Part shown: piece after piece, positions 1 to 6,114 of the stretch
How the letters are laid out: every line of letters begins with the position of its first letter
Position numbering within the stretch: the first letter of the stretch is position 1
Assembly (NCBI GenBank): GCA_946405325.1
Contig: CAMJGU010000035.1
Span: 1 to 7,880 of the forward strand
DNA: 7,880 bases
DNA from: an uncultured Clostridia bacterium
GTDB taxonomy: Bacteria; Bacillota_A; Clostridia; Oscillospirales; Oscillospiraceae
Direction of reading: 5' to 3'
Notes under the pieces: model-generated
The model's input: the letters and a program-made list of their open reading frames with translations, nothing else
Database searches by the model: none
Told to the model about the DNA's origin: nothing
Position numbers and translations under genes: made by a program

Positions 1-308
1 ACGGCTGCTCCCGCTGGCAGACCTACTGGAAGATCGTCTTCCCGCTGCTCAAGCCGACGGTCGCCACCGTCGCCATCATCAACGCGATGGCGTATTGGAA
101 CGACTATCTGCTCCCCAGTCTGGTGCTGACCAAGAAGGAGCTCTACACCATCCCCATCGCAACCCAGGCGTTCTACGGAACCTATTCGACGGATATCGGC
201 CTCGTGATGGCGGCGCTGCTGCTCGCCATGCTGCCGATCCTGATCCTGTATGTGTTCCTGCAGCGCTACATCGTGCAAGGCGTCACCGCCGGCGCGGTCA
301 AGGGCTAA
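1..308 (+). CDS. Carbohydrate ABC transporter permease, MalG type (3' end only)
   Basis: This is the last 101 residues of an inner-membrane sugar permease of the CUT1 family; the reading frame is open from base 3 and the gene begins outside the window. It starts inside the cytoplasmic EAA loop, which docks onto the ATPase: the visible part reads GCSRWQTYWKIVFPLLKP, the second half of the usual EAA...DGAS...PLLKP motif. After it come a transmembrane stretch with the A-Y-W-N-D-Y-L-L-P signature typical of MalG-like proteins, a periplasm-side loop, a last hydrophobic helix (about residues 63-82 of the fragment) and the C-terminal tail QGVTAGAVKG, which closely resembles the end of the second MalG-type permease at 5200-6102. 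It lies upstream of yesL and an alpha-galactosidase gene on the same strand, so import of an alpha-galactoside is the likely job (inference). The partner permease, binding protein and ATPase are not visible. Family assignment is firm; the substrate is not shown by the sequence. Confidence 0.93.
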   Translation, partial: GCSRWQTYWKIVFPLLKPTVATVAIINAMAYWNDYLLPSLVLTKKELYTIPIATQAFYGTYSTDIGLVMAALLLAMLPILILYVFLQRYIVQGVTAGAVKG

Positions 309-329
309 AACCCAAATTGTGTGTGTTGT

Positions 330-359
330 TTTCCCCGTCCCTCTGTTGGGGCGGGGAAA
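330..359 (+). terminator. Intercistronic hairpin (weak terminator or mRNA processing/stability element)
   Basis: The segments at 330-341 and 348-359 pair over 12 positions (one G-T pair) around a six-base loop. The outer eight pairs, TTTCCCCG with CGGGGAAA, are perfect. The sequence just downstream is CTTCTTGCC, only a poor T-tract, so full termination is doubtful. It sits 22 bases after the permease stop codon and about 33 bases before the yesL start. That position fits partial attenuation, or protection of the upstream permease mRNA from 3' exonucleases. Its function is inferred from position and shape only. Confidence 0.6.
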
Positions 360-392
360 CTTCTTGCCAAATCCCGAGTAAAGAGGTATGCT

Positions 393-1025
393 ATGTTCAG
401 ACGCATCTTCGACATGGAAAATCCGCTCATGCGGGCACTGGGCGCCATCTGCGATCTGCTGGTGTTCAACATCCTCACGGCGATATGCTGCCTGCCGGTC
501 GTGACGGCGGGCGCGGCGCTGACCGCGCTCAGCGGGCAGATGCTGCGCTACATCCGGGGCGAGGACTCCGGCGTGGTGCGCCCGTACTTCCGCGCCTTCC
601 GCGCGAATATCAAGCAGGGCTCACTGCTGGGCCTGCTGTTTCTCGCGGCTGCCGCCGTCTTTTTCGTGGACTACCAGATGGCTGTTGCGGTCATGCCGCC
701 GCTGCGCGTTGCGGTGGTCGCCGCCGCGCTGATCGTCGGCGCCATCGCGCTCTATGCCTTCGCGCTCTCCGCACGCTATGAAAACACCCTCTGGAACACC
801 CTGAAAAACGCCGCGTCCCTCTCCGTCGCGTTCTTCCCTAAGACGCTGGGGATGCTGCTCTTCACCGTCGGACTGTGGGTCGTCTGTCTCAACTTCTTTC
901 AATTTGCGCTGCCCGTTCTGATGATGTTCGGGCTGTCGCTGCCCGCCTACATCTGCGCGCTGCTGCTCGACGGCGTGTTTCAGAAGATCGAGCCTGAAAA
1001 CGACAATAAGGAATCAGACCAATGA
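393..1025 (+). CDS. yesL: YesL family protein (DUF624), integral membrane protein
   Basis: This 210-residue protein belongs to the YesL/DUF624 family, found next to sugar ABC transporters and glycosidases in Bacillota; its biochemical role is not established. It begins MFRRIFDMENPLM, typical of the family, and has about five hydrophobic segments (roughly residues 16-40, 75-93, 103-128, 150-170, 172-192). Family-like motifs are the Y-F-R-A-F-R-x-N-x-K-Q-G stretch at 65-76, between helices one and two, and the A-R-Y-E-N-T-L-x-N-T-L-K-N-A stretch at 127-140. The length is usual for YesL. The ATG at 393 is chosen because AAGAGG at 381-386 lies six bases upstream; an in-frame GTG at 321 would add 24 non-family residues and read through the hairpin at 330-359. 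The stop overlaps the start of the alpha-galactosidase gene (ATGA), so the two are translationally coupled. An accessory role with the neighbouring transporter is a guess from context. Confidence 0.9.
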   Translation: MFRRIFDMENPLMRALGAICDLLVFNILTAICCLPVVTAGAALTALSGQMLRYIRGEDSGVVRPYFRAFRANIKQGSLLGLLFLAAAAVFFVDYQMAVAVMPPLRVAVVAAALIVGAIALYAFALSARYENTLWNTLKNAASLSVAFFPKTLGMLLFTVGLWVVCLNFFQFALPVLMMFGLSLPAYICALLLDGVFQKIEPENDNKESDQ

Positions 1026-3211
1026 GTATTCTTTTTGATAAAAATAACAAAACGTATACCATTCACACCCGCCGCACGACCTATCAGATGCAGCTTGCGC
1101 CCACGGGCCACCTGCTGCACCTCTACTACGGCCGTCGGGCGGAGGGAACGTTCGATTACCTGATCCGCTCCCGGGACTGCGGATTTTCGCCCAATCCCTA
1201 TGAGCTGCGCTATCAGCGGGAGTGGTCGCTGGACACGCAGATGCAGGAGTACAGCGGCTCGATGAACGGAGACTATCGTTTGAGCTCCGTCCGGTGCGCG
1301 GCGGAGAACGGCGTGCGCGGCGCGGATCTGCGCTATGTGCGCCATGAGATCACCGCGGGCAAGTATGCGCTCCGCGGCCTGCCTGCCGCCTTTGCCCGCG
1401 ACGGCGAGGCGGAGACGCTATCCGTCACGCTCGCGGATGAGGCGGTCGGACTCGAAGTGGAACTCCTCTACGGCGTCTATGAGGCGCAGGACGTGATCAC
1501 CCGCGCCGTGCGCATGAAGAACATCGGCATCGGCGCACTGCGGCTTCAAAAGGCGGCGTCGCTGTGCCTCGACCTGCCCTTTGGCGACTGGGAGCTGCTG
1601 CACTTCCACGGGCGGCACTGCATGGAGCGCCAGAGCGAGCGCGTCCCGCTGATGACCGGCATCCAGACCGTCGGCTCCAAGCGCGGCATGTCCAGCCACC
1701 AGCACAATCCCTTTGTGATCCTCTGCGACCGCGCGGCGACCGAGGACGCGGGGGAGTGTTACGGCGTTATGCCGGTGTACTCCGGCAGCCACAAGACGGA
1801 GATCGAGCGCGACCAGATGGGCGCGGTGCGCCTCGTCAGCGGGATCCAGGACGAGGACTTTTTGTGGACACTCGACCCCGGCGAGACGTTCGACGCGCCG
1901 GAGGTGCTGCTGAGCTTCAGTTATGAGGGGCTTGCGAAGCTGTCCCAGACCTACCACCGATTTATCCGCGATAACCTGTGCCGCAGCAAGTTTTCCAACG
2001 CGCCGCGCCCCGTGCTGCTCAACAGCTGGGAGGCGTGCTACTTTGACTTTGACGCGGACAAGCTGCTCGCCCTCGCCCGCGAGGCGAAGGACTTGGGCGT
2101 GGACATGCTGGTACTGGACGACGGCTGGTTCGGCGAACGCAACGACGACCTGCGCGGCCTCGGAGACTGGTTTGTGAACGAGAACAAGCTCCCCGGCGGT
2201 CTTGCGCCGCTGATCCGCAGGATCAACGGCCTCGGCCTCAAGTTCGGCATCTGGATCGAGCCGGAGATGGTCAACGAGGATTCCGGCCTCTACCGCGCGC
2301 ACCCGGACTGGGCGCTGACCGTGCCGGGCCGCGGCCCTGCCATGGGGCGCGACCAACTGGTACTGGACATGGGGCGGAACGATGTGGTAGACTATCTCTA
2401 CGGTGTGCTTTCCAATCTTTTGCGGGACAATCCCATCGAGTACGTCAAGTGGGATTTCAACCGCGGCCTTGCGGACGTGTACAGCCGCGTGCTGCCGCCG
2501 GAGCGGCAGGGCGAGGCGGCGCACCGCTATGTGCTGGGCATGTATGACCTGCTGGAGCGGCTGACCACAGCGTTCCCCGACGTGCTGTTCGAAGGCTGCG
2601 CCGGCGGCGGCGGACGCTTCGACGCAGGGATGCTTGCCTATGTGCCGCAGATCTGGTGCAGCGACAACACCGACGCGGTGGAGCGGCTGGCGATCCAGTA
2701 CGGCACGTCCTTCGGCTATCCCGTCTCGTCCATGGGCGCGCACGTTTCGGCGTCGCCCAACCATCAGACCGGCCGCAGCACGCCGCTGGAGACCCGCGCG
2801 GTGGCGGCGATGTCCGGCACGTTCGGCTATGAGCTGAACCCCGCACAGCTCGGCGCAGAGGAGAAAGAAGCGATCCGCGACCAGTTGGCACGCTTCCGGA
2901 AGTATGACGCGCTGATCCGCGGCGGCGATTACTACCGCCTGACCGACCCGCGCGACGCAAAGCGCATTGCTGCGTGGCAGTTTGTCACGCCGGACAAGAG
3001 CGAGGCGCTGCTCAGCGTGGTCGTCACGCACCCGGAGGCAAATCCGCGTCCGCTGCATCTGCGGCTCAAGGGGCTCGACCCGGACGCCATGTATGCCGCG
3101 GACGGCATGGATCGTGTTTACAGCGGCGCGGCGCTGATGTACGGCGGCTGGACGCTGGAGGCACTGTTCGGCGACTATCCGTCCGCGCAGCTGCATTTTC
3201 AAAAAGTGTAA
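1022..3211 (+). CDS. Alpha-galactosidase, glycoside hydrolase family 36
   Basis: This enzyme hydrolyses terminal alpha-1,6-linked galactose from melibiose, raffinose-type sugars or galactomannan fragments with retention of configuration. It has 729 residues, the usual length of cytoplasmic tetrameric bacterial GH36 enzymes, and no signal peptide, so imported oligosaccharides are the likely substrate. The N-terminal beta-sandwich (about 1-325) is followed by the TIM barrel (about 326-650) and a C-terminal beta domain. Visible family motifs are N-S-W-E-A-C-Y-F-D-F at 334-343, L-D-D-G-W-F-G at 365-371 and F-G-I-W-I-E-P-E-M-V at 408-417. The nucleophile is Asp478 in K-W-D-F-N-R, and the acid/base is Asp548 in C-S-D-N-T-D-A. 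The loop E-G-C-A-G-G-G-G-R-F-D at 524-534 holds the conserved substrate-binding Cys526. The gene is complete with no frameshift. AAGGA at 1008-1012 precedes the ATG, which overlaps the yesL stop. It could act on other alpha-galactosides; exact specificity cannot be read from sequence. Confidence 0.97.
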   Translation: MSILFDKNNKTYTIHTRRTTYQMQLAPTGHLLHLYYGRRAEGTFDYLIRSRDCGFSPNPYELRYQREWSLDTQMQEYSGSMNGDYRLSSVRCAAENGVRGADLRYVRHEITAGKYALRGLPAAFARDGEAETLSVTLADEAVGLEVELLYGVYEAQDVITRAVRMKNIGIGALRLQKAASLCLDLPFGDWELLHFHGRHCMERQSERVPLMTGIQTVGSKRGMSSHQHNPFVILCDRAATEDAGECYGVMPVYSGSHKTEIERDQMGAVRLVSGIQDEDFLWTLDPGETFDAPEVLLSFSYEGLAKLSQTYHRFIRDNLCRSKFSNAPRPVLLNSWEACYFDFDADKLLALAREAKDLGVDMLVLDDGWFGERNDDLRGLGDWFVNENKLPGGLAPLIRRINGLGLKFGIWIEPEMVNEDSGLYRAHPDWALTVPGRGPAMGRDQLVLDMGRNDVVDYLYGVLSNLLRDNPIEYVKWDFNRGLADVYSRVLPPERQGEAAHRYVLGMYDLLERLTTAFPDVLFEGCAGGGGRFDAGMLAYVPQIWCSDNTDAVERLAIQYGTSFGYPVSSMGAHVSASPNHQTGRSTPLETRAVAAMSGTFGYELNPAQLGAEEKEAIRDQLARFRKYDALIRGGDYYRLTDPRDAKRIAAWQFVTPDKSEALLSVVVTHPEANPRPLHLRLKGLDPDAMYAADGMDRVYSGAALMYGGWTLEALFGDYPSAQLHFQKV

Positions 3212-3215
3212 GGAG
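3210..3215 (+). promoter_or_regulatory. Strong ribosome binding site of the ECF S-component gene
   Basis: AAGGAG overlaps the TAA stop of the alpha-galactosidase gene and lies eight bases before the ATG at 3224. It is a near-consensus Shine-Dalgarno sequence. It fixes the start codon and shows that the S-component gene is translated as part of the same transcript, with no room for a separate promoter in the 12-base gap. Confidence 0.85.
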
Positions 3216-3223
3216 AAACCAAG

Positions 3224-3751
3224 ATGGACAAAAAGAACCGCCGGCTGGCATACTCCGCGCTGTTTCTGGCGCTGGCGTTGGTGCTGCCGTTTCTGACGGG
3301 GCAGATCCCCACCATCGGCAAGGCACTTTCGCCCATGCACATTCCGGTTATGCTCTGCGGCTTCCTCTGCGGGCCGCTGTGGGGCGCCGCCGTGGGCGCC
3401 GTTGCGCCGCTGCTGCGCTCGGTGCTCTTTGGTATGCCCGCCATGTTCCCCGGCGGCGTGGCGATGACCTTTGAGCTGGCGACCTACGGCGTCCTCTCCG
3501 GATGGCTGTACCGCCTGCTGCCGCGCAAGCCGTGGAGCATCTACGTCTCCCTGTTGGCGGCGATGCTGGGCGGACGCCTCGTCTGGGGCGCGGCGCGCTT
3601 CGCGCTGGCGGGGCTTTCCGGCTCGGAGTTCCCATTCTCGGCGTTCCTCGCGGGCGCGGTGACGGGCGCGATCCCCGGCATCGTCCTGCACATCGTGCTG
3701 ATCCCGCTGCTGGTGATGGGGCTGGAACGGGCCAAGCTGACACTCGATTAA
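3224..3751 (+). CDS. ECF transporter S component (substrate-binding membrane subunit)
   Basis: The product is a 175-residue, very hydrophobic protein resembling the S components of energy-coupling factor transporters, which bind a vitamin-like small molecule and dock on a shared EcfA-EcfA'-EcfT module. About six membrane segments can be drawn (roughly 9-27, 38-52, 54-70, 78-98, 104-128, 138-166). Family-like features are the basic start MDKKNRR, an A-x-x-x-A pattern at 12-16 in helix one (the type used to contact EcfT), the S-P-M-H-I-P-V-M-L-C-G stretch at 36-46, the P-L-L-R-S-V-L-F-G-M-P segment at 62-72 and the F-E-L-A-T-Y-G stretch at 83-89. It starts 12 bases after the alpha-galactosidase stop with a strong ribosome binding site and ends at the operon terminator. 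No EcfA or EcfT genes are in view. The ligand is unknown: neighbours suggest something carbohydrate-related, but many S components of this type sit in unrelated operons. Fold family is fairly sure, substrate is not. Confidence 0.85.
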   Translation: MDKKNRRLAYSALFLALALVLPFLTGQIPTIGKALSPMHIPVMLCGFLCGPLWGAAVGAVAPLLRSVLFGMPAMFPGGVAMTFELATYGVLSGWLYRLLPRKPWSIYVSLLAAMLGGRLVWGAARFALAGLSGSEFPFSAFLAGAVTGAIPGIVLHIVLIPLLVMGLERAKLTLD

Positions 3752-3792
3752 AACAAAAAATCGGAACGGTCAAACCGTTCCGATTTTTTGTT
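3752..3792. terminator. Bidirectional Rho-independent terminator between convergent operons
   Basis: A long perfect hairpin pairs 3752-3769 with 3775-3792 (18 base pairs, loop TCAAA). The core is the GC-containing TCGGAACGG stem; six A on one side and six T on the other give a T-tract for transcripts from either strand. It begins at the last base of the S-component stop codon and ends ten bases from the stop codon of the minus-strand lyase gene. It therefore closes both operons and limits read-through into antisense RNA. Confidence 0.95.
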
Positions 3793-3801
3793 GTGGGATG
3801 G

Positions 3802-4728
3802 TCACGCCCAGCGCTTCATCGCCTCGTCGATGAGCTTGACCGCGTAAGCGATCTTCTCGTCGTCGGCGGGCGTGTAGTTTGCGAGCGGCGCGCGGACGCC
3901 GCCGATGTCCAGGCCCTCGCGGCGGCGCAGCACCTCTTTGATGCTGGCGTACATATTGCACTTCGGCGCGCAGAGTGCGTAAATGATGTTGTCCACATCG
4001 TATTGCAGCTTGCGCGCATCGTCCAGCTTGCCGGCCTTTGCCAGCCCATAGAGCTTCAAAATCAGCTCCGGCATCGCGCCGTAGGTGCCGCCGATGCCGC
4101 CGTCCGCGCCCATGATGAGGCCGGAGATCAGCTGCTCGTCCGGGCCGTTGAACACGACGAAGTCGCGGCCGTTCTTCGTGCCCTCGTCCTTGAACATCTG
4201 AATGTCCTGCACGGGCATGGATGAATTCTTGACGCCGATGACGCGGGGATTTTTCAGCATCTCACGCAGCAAGGGCATCGTGAGCGCCACGCCCGCGAGC
4301 TGCGGGATGTTGTAGATGATAAAGTCGGTGTTGGGCGCGGCGGCGCTGATGTCGTTCCAGTAGCCCGCGATGGACGCCTCGGGCAGATGGAAGTAGATCG
4401 GCGGAATGGACGCGATGGCGTCCACGCCCAGCTTCTCCGCGTGGCGCGCCAGCTCCTGCGAATCGCGGGTGTTGTTGCACGCGACGTGGGCGATGACCGT
4501 CAGCCGCCCCTGTGCGGCGTCCATGACGTTCTCGAGCACCAGCTTGCGGTCGGCGACGCTCTGATAGATGCACTCGCCGGAGGAGCCGCCGACGTACACG
4601 CCCTTGACGCCCTTTTTAATCAGGTGCTCCGTCAGCGCGCGGGTGCGCGCACCGGACACCTCGCCTTTTTCATCATAGCAGGCGTAGAACGCGGGGAAAA
4701 TGCCCTGATATTTTGCTACATTGCTCAT
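3802..4728 (-). CDS. nanA: N-acetylneuraminate lyase-type aldolase (DapA/NanA superfamily)
   Basis: This cytoplasmic class I aldolase most likely splits N-acetylneuraminate into N-acetylmannosamine and pyruvate. It has 308 residues and a full TIM barrel, as usual for the family. The carboxylate-binding motif is G-G-S-S-G-E-C at 47-53 inside a strongly lyase-like stretch (Y-V-G-G-S-S-G-E). Schiff-base Lys167 lies in V-I-G-V-K-N-S-S; catalytic Tyr139 lies in I-I-Y-N-I-P. The N-G-x-D-E motif at 194-198 gives Asp197 and Glu198, which match the sugar-binding Asp-Glu pair of the Escherichia coli lyase, and G-A-D-G-G-I-G at 207-213 is also shared. Two other sugar-contact positions differ: Gly214 where E. 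coli has Ser208, and Ser169 where it has Thr167 (alignment by eye). The ATG at 4728 is preferred over an upstream TTG at 4749 because GAGAGAGGG lies just before it and family proteins start here. It is the last gene, 17 bases after the NanQ-like gene. A different 2-keto-3-deoxy acid as substrate is possible. Confidence 0.88.
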   Translation of the reverse strand: MSNVAKYQGIFPAFYACYDEKGEVSGARTRALTEHLIKKGVKGVYVGGSSGECIYQSVADRKLVLENVMDAAQGRLTVIAHVACNNTRDSQELARHAEKLGVDAIASIPPIYFHLPEASIAGYWNDISAAAPNTDFIIYNIPQLAGVALTMPLLREMLKNPRVIGVKNSSMPVQDIQMFKDEGTKNGRDFVVFNGPDEQLISGLIMGADGGIGGTYGAMPELILKLYGLAKAGKLDDARKLQYDVDNIIYALCAPKCNMYASIKEVLRRREGLDIGGVRAPLANYTPADDEKIAYAVKLIDEAMKRWA

Positions 4729-4745
4729 GGGAATCAGACCCTCTC

Positions 4746-5195
4746 TCAATCGTAAACTTGAATTTTGAAGACCACCTTGGACACCGGCTCCGGTTTGTCG
4801 ACCGCGATTTTGAGCCGGTGCGCGTCGCCGGGGAACACGACGAGAAAATCGCCGGGGCGCAGCAGGACGCTCTGCTCCGCGTCGCCGTGGTAGCCGTAGA
4901 AGTCGCCCTTGCTCTCGTCCATCGTCAGCACCTCGGGGTTGGCGATGTCCACGCGCTCGCAGCCCTTGACCATGACGTGGATGTCGAGATACTTTTTGTG
5001 CGCCTCAAAGAACGTCTCCTCAAAGGGCACCGTGTCGTAGTCGAAGCGCGTCACATAGAGCGCGTCGCCCTCCAGCTTCTGCGTCTCGGTGCCGACGGAG
5101 GCGAGGAACTCGTCGGTGAGGCAGTCCAGCGCCCGGTCAAGCCGGGGATGGATGCCGCGATACGCCGCGGCGTCTTTGTTTCTTGCCAATATCAT
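4746..5195 (-). CDS. nanQ: YhcH/YjgK/YiaL family protein (NanQ-like, probable sialic-acid anomerase)
   Basis: The product is a 149-residue cupin-like beta-barrel protein of the YhcH/YjgK/YiaL family. E. coli NanQ (YhcH) of this family speeds interconversion of sialic-acid anomers, supplying the open form used by the lyase. Characteristic positions are E64-x-H66 and H73 in E-A-H-K-K-Y-L-D-I-H, then P-G-D-A-H-R at 122-127 with His126; these are probable metal or substrate ligands. Length is typical of the family. The ATG at 5195 follows the permease stop by four bases, and the AAGGGGTGAG upstream overlaps that stop, so it is co-translated with the transporter. It lies immediately before the lyase gene, and this pairing is the main reason for choosing a sialic-acid role. 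Other family members sit in operons for different sugars (YiaL with 2,3-diketogulonate, EbgC with beta-galactosides), so family membership is surer than function. Confidence 0.87.
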   Translation of the reverse strand: MILARNKDAAAYRGIHPRLDRALDCLTDEFLASVGTETQKLEGDALYVTRFDYDTVPFEETFFEAHKKYLDIHVMVKGCERVDIANPEVLTMDESKGDFYGYHGDAEQSVLLRPGDFLVVFPGDAHRLKIAVDKPEPVSKVVFKIQVYD

Positions 5196-5199
5196 GCGC

Positions 5200-6102
5200 T
5201 CACCCCTTGACGGCGCCCATCGTGATGCCCTGTGTGAAGTACTTCTGGAAGATCAGGAACACGATGATGATCGGCACGGACGCGAGCGCCGCGCCCGCCA
5301 TGATGAGGCCGTAGTCCGTGGAGTTCTCCGCCTGCATCGTCGCGATACCGAGGGAGATGGTGAGGTTGGCGTTGCTGGTGAGCATGATCAATTGCATGAA
5401 GTAGTCGTTCCACGAGTTGATGAACGTGAAGATCGCCAGCGCGCCGATACCGGGCTTGATGATCGGCACAACCACGCTCGTGAACGTGCGCAGCTCGCTC
5501 GCACCGTCGATGCGCGCGGCCTCCAGCATTTCGCCGGGGATGCCCTCGGAGAACTGCTTCATCAGGAACACGCCGAACGGCCAGCCGACGGTCGGGAAGA
5601 TGACCGCCCAGATATTGTCATAGAGGCCGAGGCTCGAAATCTCACGAATGAGCGGGATCAGAATGACCTGCTTGGGCAGCGCCATCGCCGCGACGATCAG
5701 CGAGAAGATGAGATAGCGCCCGCGGAAGCGCTTCTTCGCCAGCGCGTAGCCCGCCGCGGCGGCGGTGATGCAGGTGAGCACCATCGCCATGACCGCCATG
5801 AACACGGTGTTGACCAGCCAGCGGATGGCGGCGGGGACCGTCGAACCCACAACCTTGAGCTTCGTGAACGGGATCGGCAGCTCGTAGAGCGGCGCGCTGC
5901 GCTTGGTGAACAGCACCTGGAAGTTGCGCAGCGTGAACTCATGCGGGAACCACTCCGGCGTGGTGGCGTTGATCGCCGCCGGAGTCTTGAGCGCACCCGT
6001 CAGGATCCAGTAGAGCGGGAACGCGAAGAGGATGGCGAAGATGATGAGCAGAATGATCGAGATGACCTTGTAAGCGGTGATTTTCCTGACGCCTGTATTC
6101 AT
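5200..6102 (-). CDS. Carbohydrate ABC transporter permease, MalG type
   Basis: This is a complete 300-residue CUT1-family membrane subunit of a sugar importer. It has a short basic N-terminus and about six membrane helices (roughly 11-33, 94-117, 130-150, 162-182, 217-236, 265-285). The cytoplasmic EAA loop reads E-A-A-R-I-D-G-A-S starting at Glu194 and ends with V-P-I-I-K-P at 212-217; this loop contacts the ATPase. The following N-S-W-N-D-Y-F motif (229-235) and the end QGITMGAVKG are typical of MalG-like proteins. The ATG at 6102 is preceded by GAGGGGG and lies 12 bases after the stop of the MalF-type permease. The NanQ-like gene follows after four bases. Given the lyase and NanQ-like genes downstream, sialic acid is the most likely cargo (inference from context). 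No ATPase gene is in view; a shared ATPase elsewhere is expected for this family in Bacillota. Confidence 0.95.
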   Translation of the reverse strand: MNTGVRKITAYKVISIILLIIFAILFAFPLYWILTGALKTPAAINATTPEWFPHEFTLRNFQVLFTKRSAPLYELPIPFTKLKVVGSTVPAAIRWLVNTVFMAVMAMVLTCITAAAAGYALAKKRFRGRYLIFSLIVAAMALPKQVILIPLIREISSLGLYDNIWAVIFPTVGWPFGVFLMKQFSEGIPGEMLEAARIDGASELRTFTSVVVPIIKPGIGALAIFTFINSWNDYFMQLIMLTSNANLTISLGIATMQAENSTDYGLIMAGAALASVPIIIVFLIFQKYFTQGITMGAVKG

Positions 6103-6114
6103 ATCCGCACCCCC

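Noticed and set aside
321..392. An upstream in-frame GTG start for yesL at 321.
   Set aside because: It would include the hairpin at 330-359 and add residues unlike the family. The ATG at 393 has a properly spaced AAGAGG.
1418..3691. A 757-codon open frame on the minus strand, antisense to the alpha-galactosidase and S-component genes.
   Set aside because: It is a shadow of GC-biased coding on the other strand: rich in Arg, Ala, His and Gln, with no recognisable domain. It runs across two real genes with clear motifs.
3502..4224. A plus-strand open frame bridging the end of the S-component gene and the antisense side of the lyase gene.
   Set aside because: It reads straight through the strong terminator at 3752-3792, lacks a ribosome binding site and overlaps two well-supported genes.
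3802..4728. The aldolase as dihydrodipicolinate synthase (DapA) for lysine synthesis.
   Set aside because: The Y-V-G-G-S-S-G-E context, the N-G-x-D-E sugar-binding motif and the NanQ-like neighbour fit the sialic-acid lyase branch much better.
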